64,000 nucleotides of DNA from NCBI GenBank assembly GCA_900239685.1, contig OENT01000397.1, positions 59,377-123,376 on the forward strand, given 5' to 3'. Every line of letters starts with the position of its first letter. Position 1 is the first letter of the stretch. The DNA is from Rotaria macrura (Eukaryota; Rotifera; Eurotatoria; Philodinida; Philodinidae). Under the pieces are notes generated by a model that searched no databases, had not been told where the DNA came from, and was given only the letters and a program-made list of their open reading frames with translations. This document shows positions 42,901-53,096 of the stretch, piece after piece. A program made the translations under genes and the position numbers.

Positions 42901-44479
42901 CTGGGCTATCTACTGTAAAAAAATTCACGGTGAGGTATTTTGACTTTGTCGAGATAATCTCAGAATGCTTACTTTAAATAAGTGGTGCAGTACTCGTATG
43001 TAGTGAATGATTCCAATTACTCTTACTAATTTTTTCTAATTACCTTATAAGGTGGAATCAAAACAGTTAGAGATCAATTCTTGGATGAATTCGCTATAAC
43101 TTTGTGTAATTTTAATCGATTTCAATCGAGCAAAATTTATAGATGGTTTGAACGTCTTAGAAATGGTCAACTAAAAAAATTGGAAAAATCGTATATTAAA
43201 GAACACTAAAAATGACTCACAAAGTGACTACTAATATGTATCGAAAATAGTACCGAAATGCTCACCGTGTTGAAATTTATCAATCTATATCGTTTCTAGG
43301 ATGAAATGTCATTGGAAAGTCGGTGGGCCGATTTCAAGTCAAATGCACCCCCCCCCTCCGTTCTTTAACATTTTTAATTGAAACCCGAAAGAGAAAATAT
43401 CTTTTCGTTTTGTCAAAAGTCTCTTGCTTATTCTAAATTAATAAAACAATGTTTATCATCCATTCAAAGTTTTTACACATTTCCTCGTCAACGTTGTGCG
43501 CAAAGATGTACATGCAGACCGATTAAAAGAAAATGTTGGTCTCTCGCCAGTGCAAGATTTTTTTATCGCTTTCCCCTCTCGTTATGCCTAGAATAATCTT
43601 TTCTCCTGTTAGTCCCAAGTTATCCTTGCTTGAAAAAGATTCCGTATAAAATGATTATCCTTCAACCGTCTAAAAGCAGTAAAAAGCGTCAAGAATAATG
43701 ATCCTCATAGTAAATCTGTTTTCACTCTATGAAAAATAAATTTTGAATAGTTTAAGATAAATGCATCTTGTTTTTATTTTTAACTTTTTTTATTCGTTTC
43801 AATAGATCCAACCGTTGAAATCAAACATTCTTGTGATGTTCCTCTACCAAATATAACAAAATTCAATCGTAAAGATTGTCGAGCTTGTCGTAAAGCTAAA
43901 TGTGATCGTATGGGAATGACAAGTATAGTAAAAGATCGTTTATCACGTACAAAATCAACGATGAAATCTTCATTAACATCAATAAATAATTTACTGGAAC
44001 AACTTGCACACGATCTAACCTACAAACAATTGTCAACATCGTCAACATTAGAAAATCTTCGACATTTTCTGGATCTACCATGTAATCTTTCGATGAATTT
44101 CGATTATCATTCATTATATATGAATGCAATACATATATGGAGAAATCAATGCAATCAATTTACAAAAACATTTAGTAATATATCATTGAATGATACATTT
44201 GCTGTACTTCTTTTCCTTTTCTATTCTCTTATGATGGTAAAAGAAAATAAATCAATCAGTAATATGCAATTCGATAAACTCGTTCATATACTTCAACAAG
44301 AAATTCATCGTCAAACTGGTGCAGATCATCGATTAGCACGTCGAATAAAAGCTTTATTTATGAAATGTTATGTTGCACTTGCTCAATATTATCCAAATAG
44401 TATAAATTTATTTGATAGTAATTACGATTCATCACCATCTATTGTTTCTTATCAACAATATTCAAATCATGTTCAATAG
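36921..44479 (+). CDS. Nuclear receptor with divergent DNA-binding domain
   Basis: Exons 36921-37030, 37109-37530, 38862-38984 and 43806-44479 join in frame to 442 aa. Residues 1-185 are a Gln/Asn/Ser-rich N-terminus. Zinc finger 1 (about 187-207) is canonical: C-V-V-C, 13 residues, C-E-S-C, followed by KVFYRR; P-box CESCK replaces the common CEGCK. The second finger ends in the standard DCRACRKAKCDRMGM, but only one Cys (HSCDV) precedes it where two are expected. The C-terminal 180 aa or so are helical in character but short for a ligand-binding domain, and I cannot recognise the LBD signature. It is likely a nuclear transcription factor. An intron of 4.8 kb separates the two fingers and carries two transposons. 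Confidence 0.82.
39063..40244. mobile_element. Non-autonomous DNA transposon with 8-bp target duplication, hAT-like
   Basis: An element of 1166 bp (39071-40236) is flanked by identical 8-bp direct repeats ATATTCAT at 39063-39070 and 40237-40244. The ends are inverted: GGG at the left and CCC at the right, then about 155 bp of imperfectly matching arm containing the GGCCCGGTCCGAAATT-type GC-rich segment and AGTGACNTCATGATCCAAAA. An 8-bp duplication is known for hAT and P-type elements; the family is inferred from this alone. No transposase frame is present. Confidence 0.82.
39190..39229 (+). repeat. Subterminal 20-bp tandem repeat, two copies
   Basis: GTGCTGAGCAGGACGGCGCA is followed at once by GTGCCGAGCAGGATGGCGCA, with a decayed third unit after it. 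The mirror copy sits in the right arm of the element at about 40081-40120 (GTGCTGATCAGGA and GTGCCGAGCAGGATG when read on the - strand). Subterminal repeats of this kind often bind transposase in hAT elements, which is a family-level inference here. Confidence 0.7.
41028..43359. mobile_element. Inverted-repeat element with nearly identical arms of about 455 bp
   Basis: Left arm 41028-41480 and right arm 42903-43359 are almost exact reverse complements. The outer end is GGAGGGGG.GCATTTGACTTG (the poly-G run is longer in the right arm); the inner end is CAGTAGATAGCCC. Only a handful of mismatches and a G-run length difference are visible, so the insertion or a recent correction is young. The loop of 1.4 kb (41481-42902) holds no recognisable transposase. 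I found no convincing target duplication. Transcribed in the host intron, the arms would form a very long RNA hairpin. Confidence 0.8.
42011..42622. repeat. Nested 0.6-kb segment bounded by a short inverted repeat
   Basis: Inside the loop of the larger element, ATATCGACCTGTCCA at 42011 and its reverse complement TGGACAGGTCGATAT ending at 42622 bracket about 612 bp. Within it GTGATTCCGTAACG occurs at 42215-42228 and 42423-42436, and GTGATTCCGTCACG at 42592-42605 next to the right boundary. This looks like a second, smaller element inserted in the first. Confidence 0.6.
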
Positions 44480-47261
44480 TAACTGTTTTCGTATGCTGTT
44501 ATTTTCTTTTCATTATGTAAACGTTGTTTTGTTTTTTGTTTTGTAATACATTTAATAGTAAAATATCTGTTTACAATGAAAAGACAAGACCAATAATCTT
44601 CTCATAAGTATACATAAAATTATGAATATACAATTCGATTTGTTTTGGATTTTTCATTACAAACTTTCTATATGATTACTATTGATAGTAATTGTAATGA
44701 TCAGTAGATCATTAGTAAAAGTGTACTGTTTTTGAACATAAAACTATTGTTATGAATGAAACATCTATAAATAATAAAAGTGCATTCAATTATCATAGAG
44801 AGTAATTTTAAAACATGAATCTTTATATTGACTAAGCGTTTTGGTTGTATGAAAGAAGTAGTTCCTAAATCGAATGCAAACAGGAAGTAATCAAGTCAAG
44901 TTTTCTAGTAATATTCTCTCATAAAACTTATCATGAAGAAAAAAGAAAGATACTATTTTTGTTTTTTGATGAATAACAATCTAATGATCTCTATAGTAGG
45001 TCTATATTTGCCTTGACTATTCAAAAACAAAGGAATATCTAAAAAACATACGACATGACCCATATTGTTGAAAAACAATATCTTCATACAATCAGTGAGT
45101 AAAGCTTTTTCATTTATCTAGTCTAAAATGGTAGACATGCAATAAAAGTAAACAAGTCTCAGAACAAAGAACTGTGCTTTTCATATTGTTCCAGTTGACA
45201 ATCGACAGCTCTCTATTTTGGGACGTTTGTATGATGAAATTGACACAATTATTTTTTAATTGTATCGAAAGAAAAATGAGAAGCAAAATAGACTGATTCG
45301 ATTGACTATTCATGAAATATTTTGTCGATCATTTTATAATGAGAAGTAAAAATGTTGATTATCTTAGATTTCAAAAAGTATAATTTATCACGTTTCGATG
45401 ATCGTTAAATTTCGAATTGAGAAATCCTACGAAAAGAAAATAGTGAAGATCTATTCACAATAGATATCTACTTTATATCGAAACAGTTACAAGCAAATCT
45501 ATTTCGACTGGATTTATATCATATATTTTGTTTTGTTTCCTTTATAAGTAAACTCAGACCGGTTAACAATCACAACTAATGACCGTAAATGAGTGAAACG
45601 AGCAACGAAATAGAACAGTTATTCGAATTGATGTATATATATATTAAATAGAACTAAGATTCACAAAACAAGTAAAATAACGAGGTGGGACGAAAAAAAA
45701 TCATCGTCTTCATGATCCTATTGAAAAACATTCACATCCGATACAATTTTTAAAAAAATTTTTCTATGTGATTAATATGAATACGCAGTTGCATGGAGAG
45801 TCACCTTAATAAAACCTTGTTGGATGAGGTTGTTTTTGAGTATTTCGACTTCTTTTTGTCAGCTTTAATGCAACGACAATAATAAGTAAACATTATGTAT
45901 TCTGTTAAATACAACAATAAAATACTTTCGTAATAAAATACGTGTTAGTATTATTTATTATGTAATCCAATCAACCAAGCAGAGGTAAAAAATATGTTTT
46001 ATCTGATTTGACATTAATGATTACTCATGTAAAAATCAAAAAAGCGAAATATTTGTTTTGTTTTCATGAAATTATTTGAAAACGAACAGCGAACAGTAAT
46101 CTTCTAGATTGGTCATTGTGTGCTAAATTCATCGATACACAAAAGTTGAAACTATACGTTACTGAAATTAGGAAAATTTGATTCAGAGAAGTTTAATTCA
46201 TTTGCATTGATAGAAAAAAGAAAATATCGAACAATACATAGATGAATCTCATTATTTACAGTATTCTTCTACATAAACTGTTTATAGTCAATGTGTTTGA
46301 TCGACTGTAATATTTGACTTTTGTCAGAATTGATCTAATGTAAATATAATCGAGAATAGTTTTTCGAATTCAGATAATTTAAAAGAAAAAAAAACGACAT
46401 ATTTATATCGTTATGTTGCTGTTATATTTTGTTCAAATAATCACAAGTATCGAGTTTGTTTTGAGTTGTATTCGTGATTCATTGGTATAGTTACTGATGG
46501 AAAATAAGAAAATGTTATAAATTTTGAAAATGATATGTTGACGACCGATTTGTATGTATATATGCCTTTTTCTTTTAATGATATATTGATGAAAAATATA
46601 AAAGACAAAACAAAAGGTATGCATCGTATCCCACCATATGATATTTATAAATATAGAAAATATTACATCTAATAGCAACAAATACATTGAAATGTTATGC
46701 ATGAATGACTTTCTTTTTTAATGTATTTGTGACAACGTGGAAGAAACCTCAGAATGTATAACTATATCATGAATATAACATTTTTCACGAAATTTTGTCT
46801 GATAATTCTTGTCAAGAATCATTAGCGATGATTTTGATTTCTGTTCAGATATGTTAATCTATGTTTATTAATACAAGATATTCGATGATTGTGTTTTCTA
46901 TCTCATTGTATGATTTATCTAATCAAGTTATTTGACATGAAATAAAAGAAAAAGAGAATAAGCTAAATATTCGATTGTGTATTTTTACTCATTCATCTTG
47001 TACATGCTTGTCTTATCATGTACTGTACAATATTTTCTCCTGTATCTTTTTTTGCTAACGCATTTTAATACAGCAGTGTACGTACTCTAGTCATTTTCCC
47101 CCATCTCTCTCTCGTTCTCTATATTTCACGTTTTGATTTTGAGCTATCGAATGCAAACAACATATATTACAGGTTATTATAAGTATTTGTCGCCAATTCG
47201 TTACCGCCTCAATGTCGAATAATAAGAGAGAATAAAAAAAAAGGAAAAGAACGACGAGTCA
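44480..47261. other. 3' UTR of nuclear receptor and 5' side of the Pointed-domain gene
   Basis: AATAAA occurs at 44773-44778, about 290 nt after the nuclear receptor stop. Most of the remainder is AT-rich and featureless. A splice-acceptor-like ATATTACAG ends at 47172, 89 bases before the next start codon, so the following gene may begin with a non-coding exon upstream. Confidence 0.5.
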
Positions 47262-48389
47262 ATGACGAACGCGACAACAACTAGTTCTACTTCCACTGCT
47301 ACAGCCATGGGTAATGGAAATAAAAAATCAACAATGAATTCATATTCTGCTGATGAACTGAACAGACATTCTACAAGACCTACAACTAGGGACGTATCAA
47401 AATGGTCATTAGCTGAAGTACAACATTGGATTAGACATCAATGTAAGAAATTCGACTTGAAACGAAATATAGTTGAACAATTCGAAATGAATGGCAAGTA
47501 AAATAATAATTAAATTCGCCTAATTTATGTTGTCAATCATGTTTTTGTTTTGCTACCAATTTTTTTAGGCCAAGCTTTTGTTTTACTTAATAAACATGAC
47601 TTTCTTAGACGTGCACCAAATGGAGGAGAAATACTCTACTATGCATTACAACGACTCATCAGTTAGTTATGAAATTTATTTTAACACTTTATATTCTATA
47701 TTTCTATTTAAGATCCTGACAAAGTAGTCAATTCAACTAGTGCCAATGAAAATACAATGCGAAATGGACTCTCTGGTCAACATCCTCGAATAGTAGAACT
47801 TAGTAAAGACCATGATGGTGATGATATTGTAACAGATTCATCAACGAAACCTATCATCGAAGAACCTGATGATCCACCATTAAGAAAACCACAAGAAAAA
47901 GTAAACCACGATACATGTGATCCTGGCTCCCCTAATCCTCAATGTTATTTTAATGGAGCTCAATTTCGACCGACATTTTTTACAATGCCTGCTGATGCAG
48001 CTGCCGCCTATTTGCATCAACAACAGTACGCGAACGCGTTCATGTATGCACATCAACATCCACACTCTCATATGCATCAAACACATTATATTCATCCAAA
48101 TCTATACCAACAATATTATCCAGCAATGTCTGCTCAAGGCGTTCTTATTGAAAGCATGGATGATGCAGATATGAATGGTTTGGGCCAACAAGAAATTCCG
48201 AGACCAACGAATGGTACTCGTAATGGTGATCAAGAATCAATGTTTATGGTTACGATGAATGGACAACGATATGTCATGCCCGAAACACAAGTTATACAAT
48301 TAGTTAGTCAAATTTATCAACAACAAATTTATCAAGGAAATCTTCAACAACAGCAACAACGATTTTTTGCACAACAGCAACGATTCTAG
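47262..48389 (+). CDS. TEL/Yan-type Pointed (SAM) domain protein without ETS DNA-binding domain
   Basis: Exons 47262-47493, 47569-47661 and 47713-48389 join to 333 aa. The first intron must use a GC donor (AATG then gcaagt), since the adjacent GT donor would shift the frame into a stop. The Pointed domain lies at about residues 45-108: SKWSLAEVQHWIRHQCKKF, then FEMNGQAFVLLNKHDFLRR and GGEILYYALQRLI, which tracks vertebrate ETV6 and fly Yan closely (WS..V..WL, FEMNG..L.LL...DF..R.P..G..LY). The rest is low-complexity: acidic segment, Ala/His/Tyr-rich region, and Gln-rich tail with YQQQIYQ and QQQQQRFF. No ETS domain follows before the stop or in the next 2.5 kb. By analogy with fly Mae/Edl it may bind and modulate a full-length TEL/Yan protein; that role is inference. 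Confidence 0.82.
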
Positions 48390-50945
48390 AAGGAAAGAAA
48401 ACAACCTTTCTTCGTACGAACGATGCATGTCAAGACAATGTCTTTTATACATTCATATACTATGTGTAGGCTTCCTTTTTCATAGCAAACAAACTCCGAT
48501 AATTAAAAAAAATGCAAATTTTGAAAAAGACACAAAAATAGAATAATTTTCATACGAGTTTCATTAGAGCATTTCTGTTTTTTTTTCTTTATTGTTAAAA
48601 ACAAATCATCGAATGGATGACACAGCAGTCGATTCCATTGATCTACTAAAACCGTGAGTTAACTGAAGATTCTTCTACATGTATTTCTTTATTTTTTATT
48701 CGTTTTTCTTTCTATGTTTGTTTTTGTAATTCCTAAATCATTCTGTTTCATTATAAGCAAGCATCTCAATAATGTATAAGAGTACGTTCGATTTTATATC
48801 AAAGGCTCATTAAAAAAAATTAAAAAAACAGAGTAATGTCATTATTTTTGCCAGCGTATCATACCAGTGAACCATGTACAAAAACTTTCGTCAATGGAAG
48901 TTGATTATTGATTGATTTTTAAATTAGCAAAAAAACCATCTTTATGTGATGTCGATTGCCTGATCCTTTCTTTTATTAAGGTTCGCCATCGATCGAATGA
49001 ATGCACATCAGACGATGATTTCTAGATTACATTTTAAATAGCTAGAGAATTTTGTTTTTCGGTAAATCTTTTAAGAAATTCTATTAGTTGACTTATCTAT
49101 TTCAAACATGGTATTCGTTTTTACTGCCGAGATAATAAATTAGTGTTATACTAGATGATTTGTAAAATATATTGCAAATTTGACGAATATAAGACTTAGA
49201 ACTTGTGTTCATTCGTTTTTTTAATCGATACACATTGATGAAACACGATAAAGACATATGAGGATATTTTTTATTCAAGATATCAAAAGAAAAGTGTTTC
49301 ACTCCACATGTCTGCATTTTTTTATACTGATTTTACATTTACCTTCATATCTGTTCGATGAATAACGCTGACAAGATCATCATGATTTATTTAATGTCAT
49401 AATAATTGACAATGATTCAAGAGACCATGTCAAAATTTCAAATTTTAACTCCTTTTTCTCAATAACATGGTGAACGATTCACTTCTTTTCTAAATTAAGA
49501 AAAGAAAACACTTCATTACCAAACTTGTAAGGAATCAATGTTTTTTTTTAATTTTTTTTCTCTATAACACAAAGTTCTATACCAAATGTTCCTGAGATAT
49601 ATAATAATAGAAATTAACAATAATATTCGTACTCATTGCTGAATGAGTACAGTTGAATTTGCTTTCGTTTCATAAAAATATGTTTTTCTTTGTTTTTTTG
49701 AAACAGCATACAATGCTCTACAATTTGAACAATAATGTCAAGTTTTCCTAATGTATTGAAACATAGAATAAGACATTTAACTCCATGCATCTATTATGCT
49801 TTCAAATAGAACATAGTGACTCTTGTCAAAATAATAACGTGCCGTATAATTTATTTACACTTAGAAAATGACTGAAAGACTCTGTAGTACATTAGCCTAT
49901 AGAAATCGTTAAGAACTTGTCTCTCTCAGCCTATTCAATTTTCAATGAAATCATGATAGTGTCGAATGTAGAGACAATTTAAAGAAAAAAACATAATGAA
50001 ACTAAAAGATTTCTCAATATCATTTTTTCGAAATCAGACTCTTCTCTTGTGAAAATACAAATAATCATATGTCAACAATGCTACTATGACCATACTACGG
50101 TTCGGTATATCGATGATTACTTTTGTAAAGTAGATTATATTCTAGCAGCATTATTTGTATTAGTATACAACAGAATTTATTGCAAAAGAATCATTAGACG
50201 AGAACATACGGAAAACACATTCTTAACGAGAAAGACACATGTCTTAATGTCAACTTCTAACGATTAGAATTTCTTCATGAATAATAGTAGGCATGTTTCA
50301 CAATTACGATTGTAAGAGCAATTATCCGTTGATAGTATATATAGAAAGATCAAAAATCAGAAAGGTGTGTATTCCATAGTTCCACATTTAATTTGATGTC
50401 TTACACAACATATTTTGCCCTTTTCCATTCGGTCACCTTTGTCAAAAGGAATGATAGTGGACAGTTAACCGAACCAACGATTGTTTTCAAATTCTATTAA
50501 AAAACTTCTTTTCTTCCTATTATAAAATGAGACATCTTTCAGTGCTTCATGTTGACTATTTCAGATCATTGCAACTCTTACTTTTCTGTTTGATTTATTC
50601 GTAAATTTGTTTATTTCGTATCTTAGCAATAAAAATATTCGTGTCTGACTCATCTTAGTTATTGTATGTTAACAATATCGTCGTTTTTTCTTTAATGCCA
50701 TTTCAAAGCATCAGAAAGATTTCGCTACATGATTCTCGCCAGACACATGAAAACAAAAAAATATCCAATAAAATGTATCACTAAGCTTCAATAGATTTAA
50801 TACGAAGGATTAGATCTATTAAACCGAAAGATATTATTCATTTTCTATTCATTCATATGCATGTATATAAGAATTGTTATCGTAATTATTCTTTTCTTTG
50901 ATTTTTAAAATAAAATCAAAATGATGAATTTTCATTGTTGTCTAG
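48390..50945. other. 3' UTR and spacer, no gene recognised
   Basis: AT-rich DNA follows the Pointed-protein stop. The open frame at 50049-50267 starts with GTG and shows no motif. The missing upstream exon of the gene at 50946 must lie somewhere here, but I cannot point to it. Confidence 0.5.
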
Positions 50946-51591
50946 TACTGAATCTGGATCTCGTTCGCGTTCTCGTCGTGCTCTCTTTGCGGAATTCGAA
51001 CGTCAGCGTAGTCGTCTAGATCGAGTTGTTCGTTGTTATGATCAACAACAATCAATTCGTAATTCTGAACTACGTCGTCAATCTGAACAAATTAACAAAG
51101 AAACACGACGACAAATAAATTATCGATCGCATTCAGTTATTGCTGAACGTGCTCGTATACAACATATTCTCGATGATGATATTGATAGTTTCGCGTCAAG
51201 TGTCGATTCACACGAATTTTTTCATTTTAAAACTCGTGTTCATGAAAGAAAACGTCAAGTTTATGGATGTTTATTGCCACAATTAAAAGAACCATTGAAA
51301 AAGAATTCGGTTGATTGGAAACTAAGAATTAGTGATTCTATTTCACGACGCTCGATTTTTAAAAAATATATAGAAAATCAACGAGCTTCAACTCATAGTT
51401 TTATGCAAACACCGATAGAACAACGAGATAAAATGAACGTTATTCTTAATAAATTTACATATGCATTAGAAGAATGTAATGGTGATGGTTACGATCATTT
51501 TCTTCGAACAAGTAAACCAAATCGAAATTTACAAATACTTACACAACAAAATATCAATAAAAACATCAAAACTAATTGTAAACAACAATAA
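50946..51591 (+). CDS. Terminal exon of an unrecognised protein, 5' exon not found
   Basis: The frame is open from the acceptor TTGTTGTCTAG (ending 50945) to TAA at 51589-51591 and codes for about 214 aa. There is no ATG in frame between the upstream stop at 50911 and the exon start; the only in-frame Met codons are far downstream, so the start must be on an earlier exon, with the intron in phase 2. The protein is basic and rich in Arg, Gln, Ser and Glu; it opens with a Ser-Arg repeat (SGSRSRSRRALF), then a predicted helical or coiled stretch (FERQRSRLDRVVRCYDQQQS), then HEFFHFKTRVHERKRQVYG and WKLRISDSISRRSIFKKY. No family is recognised. Codon use and the clean open frame support it as real. 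Confidence 0.62.
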
Positions 51592-53096
51592 ATATAACAT
51601 CAAAAACAACAAAAAAAAATATAATTCTTTTTTTTTTTTCAAATACAGATTTACATGAGTGAATTAAATACTGTTATTTATCTTGTACGATTAAGATTTT
51701 AATTGTGTTTGATTACTAGATTTTATTTTCTATTTATCGATCTAGAGAGAAATGTTTTCTGTTGTATAATTGTTTTCATTGTTGCAAAATCCTGATGATT
51801 TTTGACTGTCTGCCTCATATTATTAGTGAACTAGGAAGGGCATACTAAAAAATAATGTAAAATATTTTGTTTTTTTTTTGGCATCTGTTTACAGAAAATG
51901 TCATCTTTTGACTAAAAACTAAATAAATAAAAATCATCTTAAACTGACAATTAGACGAGTCTAGTTGACTTCAAGCTTTCTACGAACAGTCCAGCATGTA
52001 ATATTCTTTGTCGATCTTTTCAATCTTTTTGAAAACTACGTCGAACATACTATAGGTTAAATTCAACAACTAATGTATTCTAGACATATCTCAGGGTCAT
52101 CAAATGACAGTGATCCCATGAATATCTGATCATGATTGATTTTGATTGTATTAATTATTAGATGAGTCTTGCGGTCACTTGAATCTCTTCTTGATCTAGA
52201 ACACGTCAACTATTTGTTCAATGTCAGAAATTATAGAACTTGTATCAGTTTTATGTCTTTCTCATTCTACTGTAGAATTGTCCATTTATTAGCGGATATT
52301 TATGTGTGTATCATTAGAGAAATAAAGAAGACTTGGTAACTAACACAAGTTCATGAATCTCTTTATAGTTTCATATTCTAAGCGCAAAAAAAAACAAAAT
52401 AAGAAGCCGCTAACTAGTCAAAATATTCTCAATGGCCATAATCTTTTTCTATTCTGTAATAACTTATTGAAAATTGTCAACTTCGTGACTTAGTAATAAG
52501 TCGCTCGATTAGATATATATTTTTATAGTAGGTAAATAAAGGATAATCATAGTTGCTAATTATTGTACGCTTCATGAGACATTGACATCATACTGAACTA
52601 ATCGATTCGGTTGTTTTATTTTTCTTTTGCAGAAAAACAATGCTGAGTGGACTTTTTCTATAGAGGATTACGCATTGAATGTACTCAAAAATACATTTCT
52701 CATATTCAATGAAATAGAAGACGATTTCAGTTGAAAAATTTGAATTCATGTCGATTAGTCGTCTTAGCGATTTGTTTTCTATGAGAAACTAAAATATCTA
52801 TAACTCAAAACTTATTCAATGAGTAGAGACAATGCCAATGTCAAATAAAATAAGAACTAAAATACAATATCGAGAAAATTTACAATACAATGTACACACG
52901 GTTAATTGATAACTTGTTCAGTGAGAAAATGATTTTTGTCTTCTCTTAATTTTTCGTACTGAATATTTGTAATTCACTCATGTATCTCAACGTATTTCTT
53001 TTTCGTCTCGAGATTTTTTACTTATACAATCAAGCTAATTGAAATGTGATAGTGTTTGTTTTCTTTTGTAATAGTAGAACGAAAGATTTTCTTGTT
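51592..53096. other. Spacer between convergent genes
   Basis: This is AT-rich sequence between two 3' ends. On the - strand it should contain the 3' UTR of the transporter; TTTATT (AATAAA read on that strand) occurs near 52615. Nothing else is recognised. Confidence 0.55.

Larger units (their letters stand above)
38985..43805 (+). other. Giant intron between the two zinc-finger exons of the nuclear receptor, loaded with transposons
   Basis: Donor AAAG then gtaaaa at 38985 and acceptor TTCAATAG at 43805 are in matching phase. About 3.5 kb of the 4.8 kb is two inverted-repeat elements (39071-40236 and 41028-43359). Without them the intron would be about 1.3 kb. The flanking stretches 40245-41027 and 43360-43805 show no gene. 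Confidence 0.8.

Noticed and set aside
42736-42918. 60-codon frame at the inner edge of the right arm of the larger element
   Set aside because: Considered as a transposase remnant, but it is short and shows no catalytic motif.
43896-44129. Antisense open frame over the last nuclear receptor exon
   Set aside because: It is a shadow of the coding exon on the other strand, whose DNA-binding motif and phase continuity support the + strand reading.
50049-50267. 72-codon + strand frame with C-x2-C near its start
   Set aside because: It begins with GTG, contains only a few Cys, and does not splice in phase to the exon at 50946.
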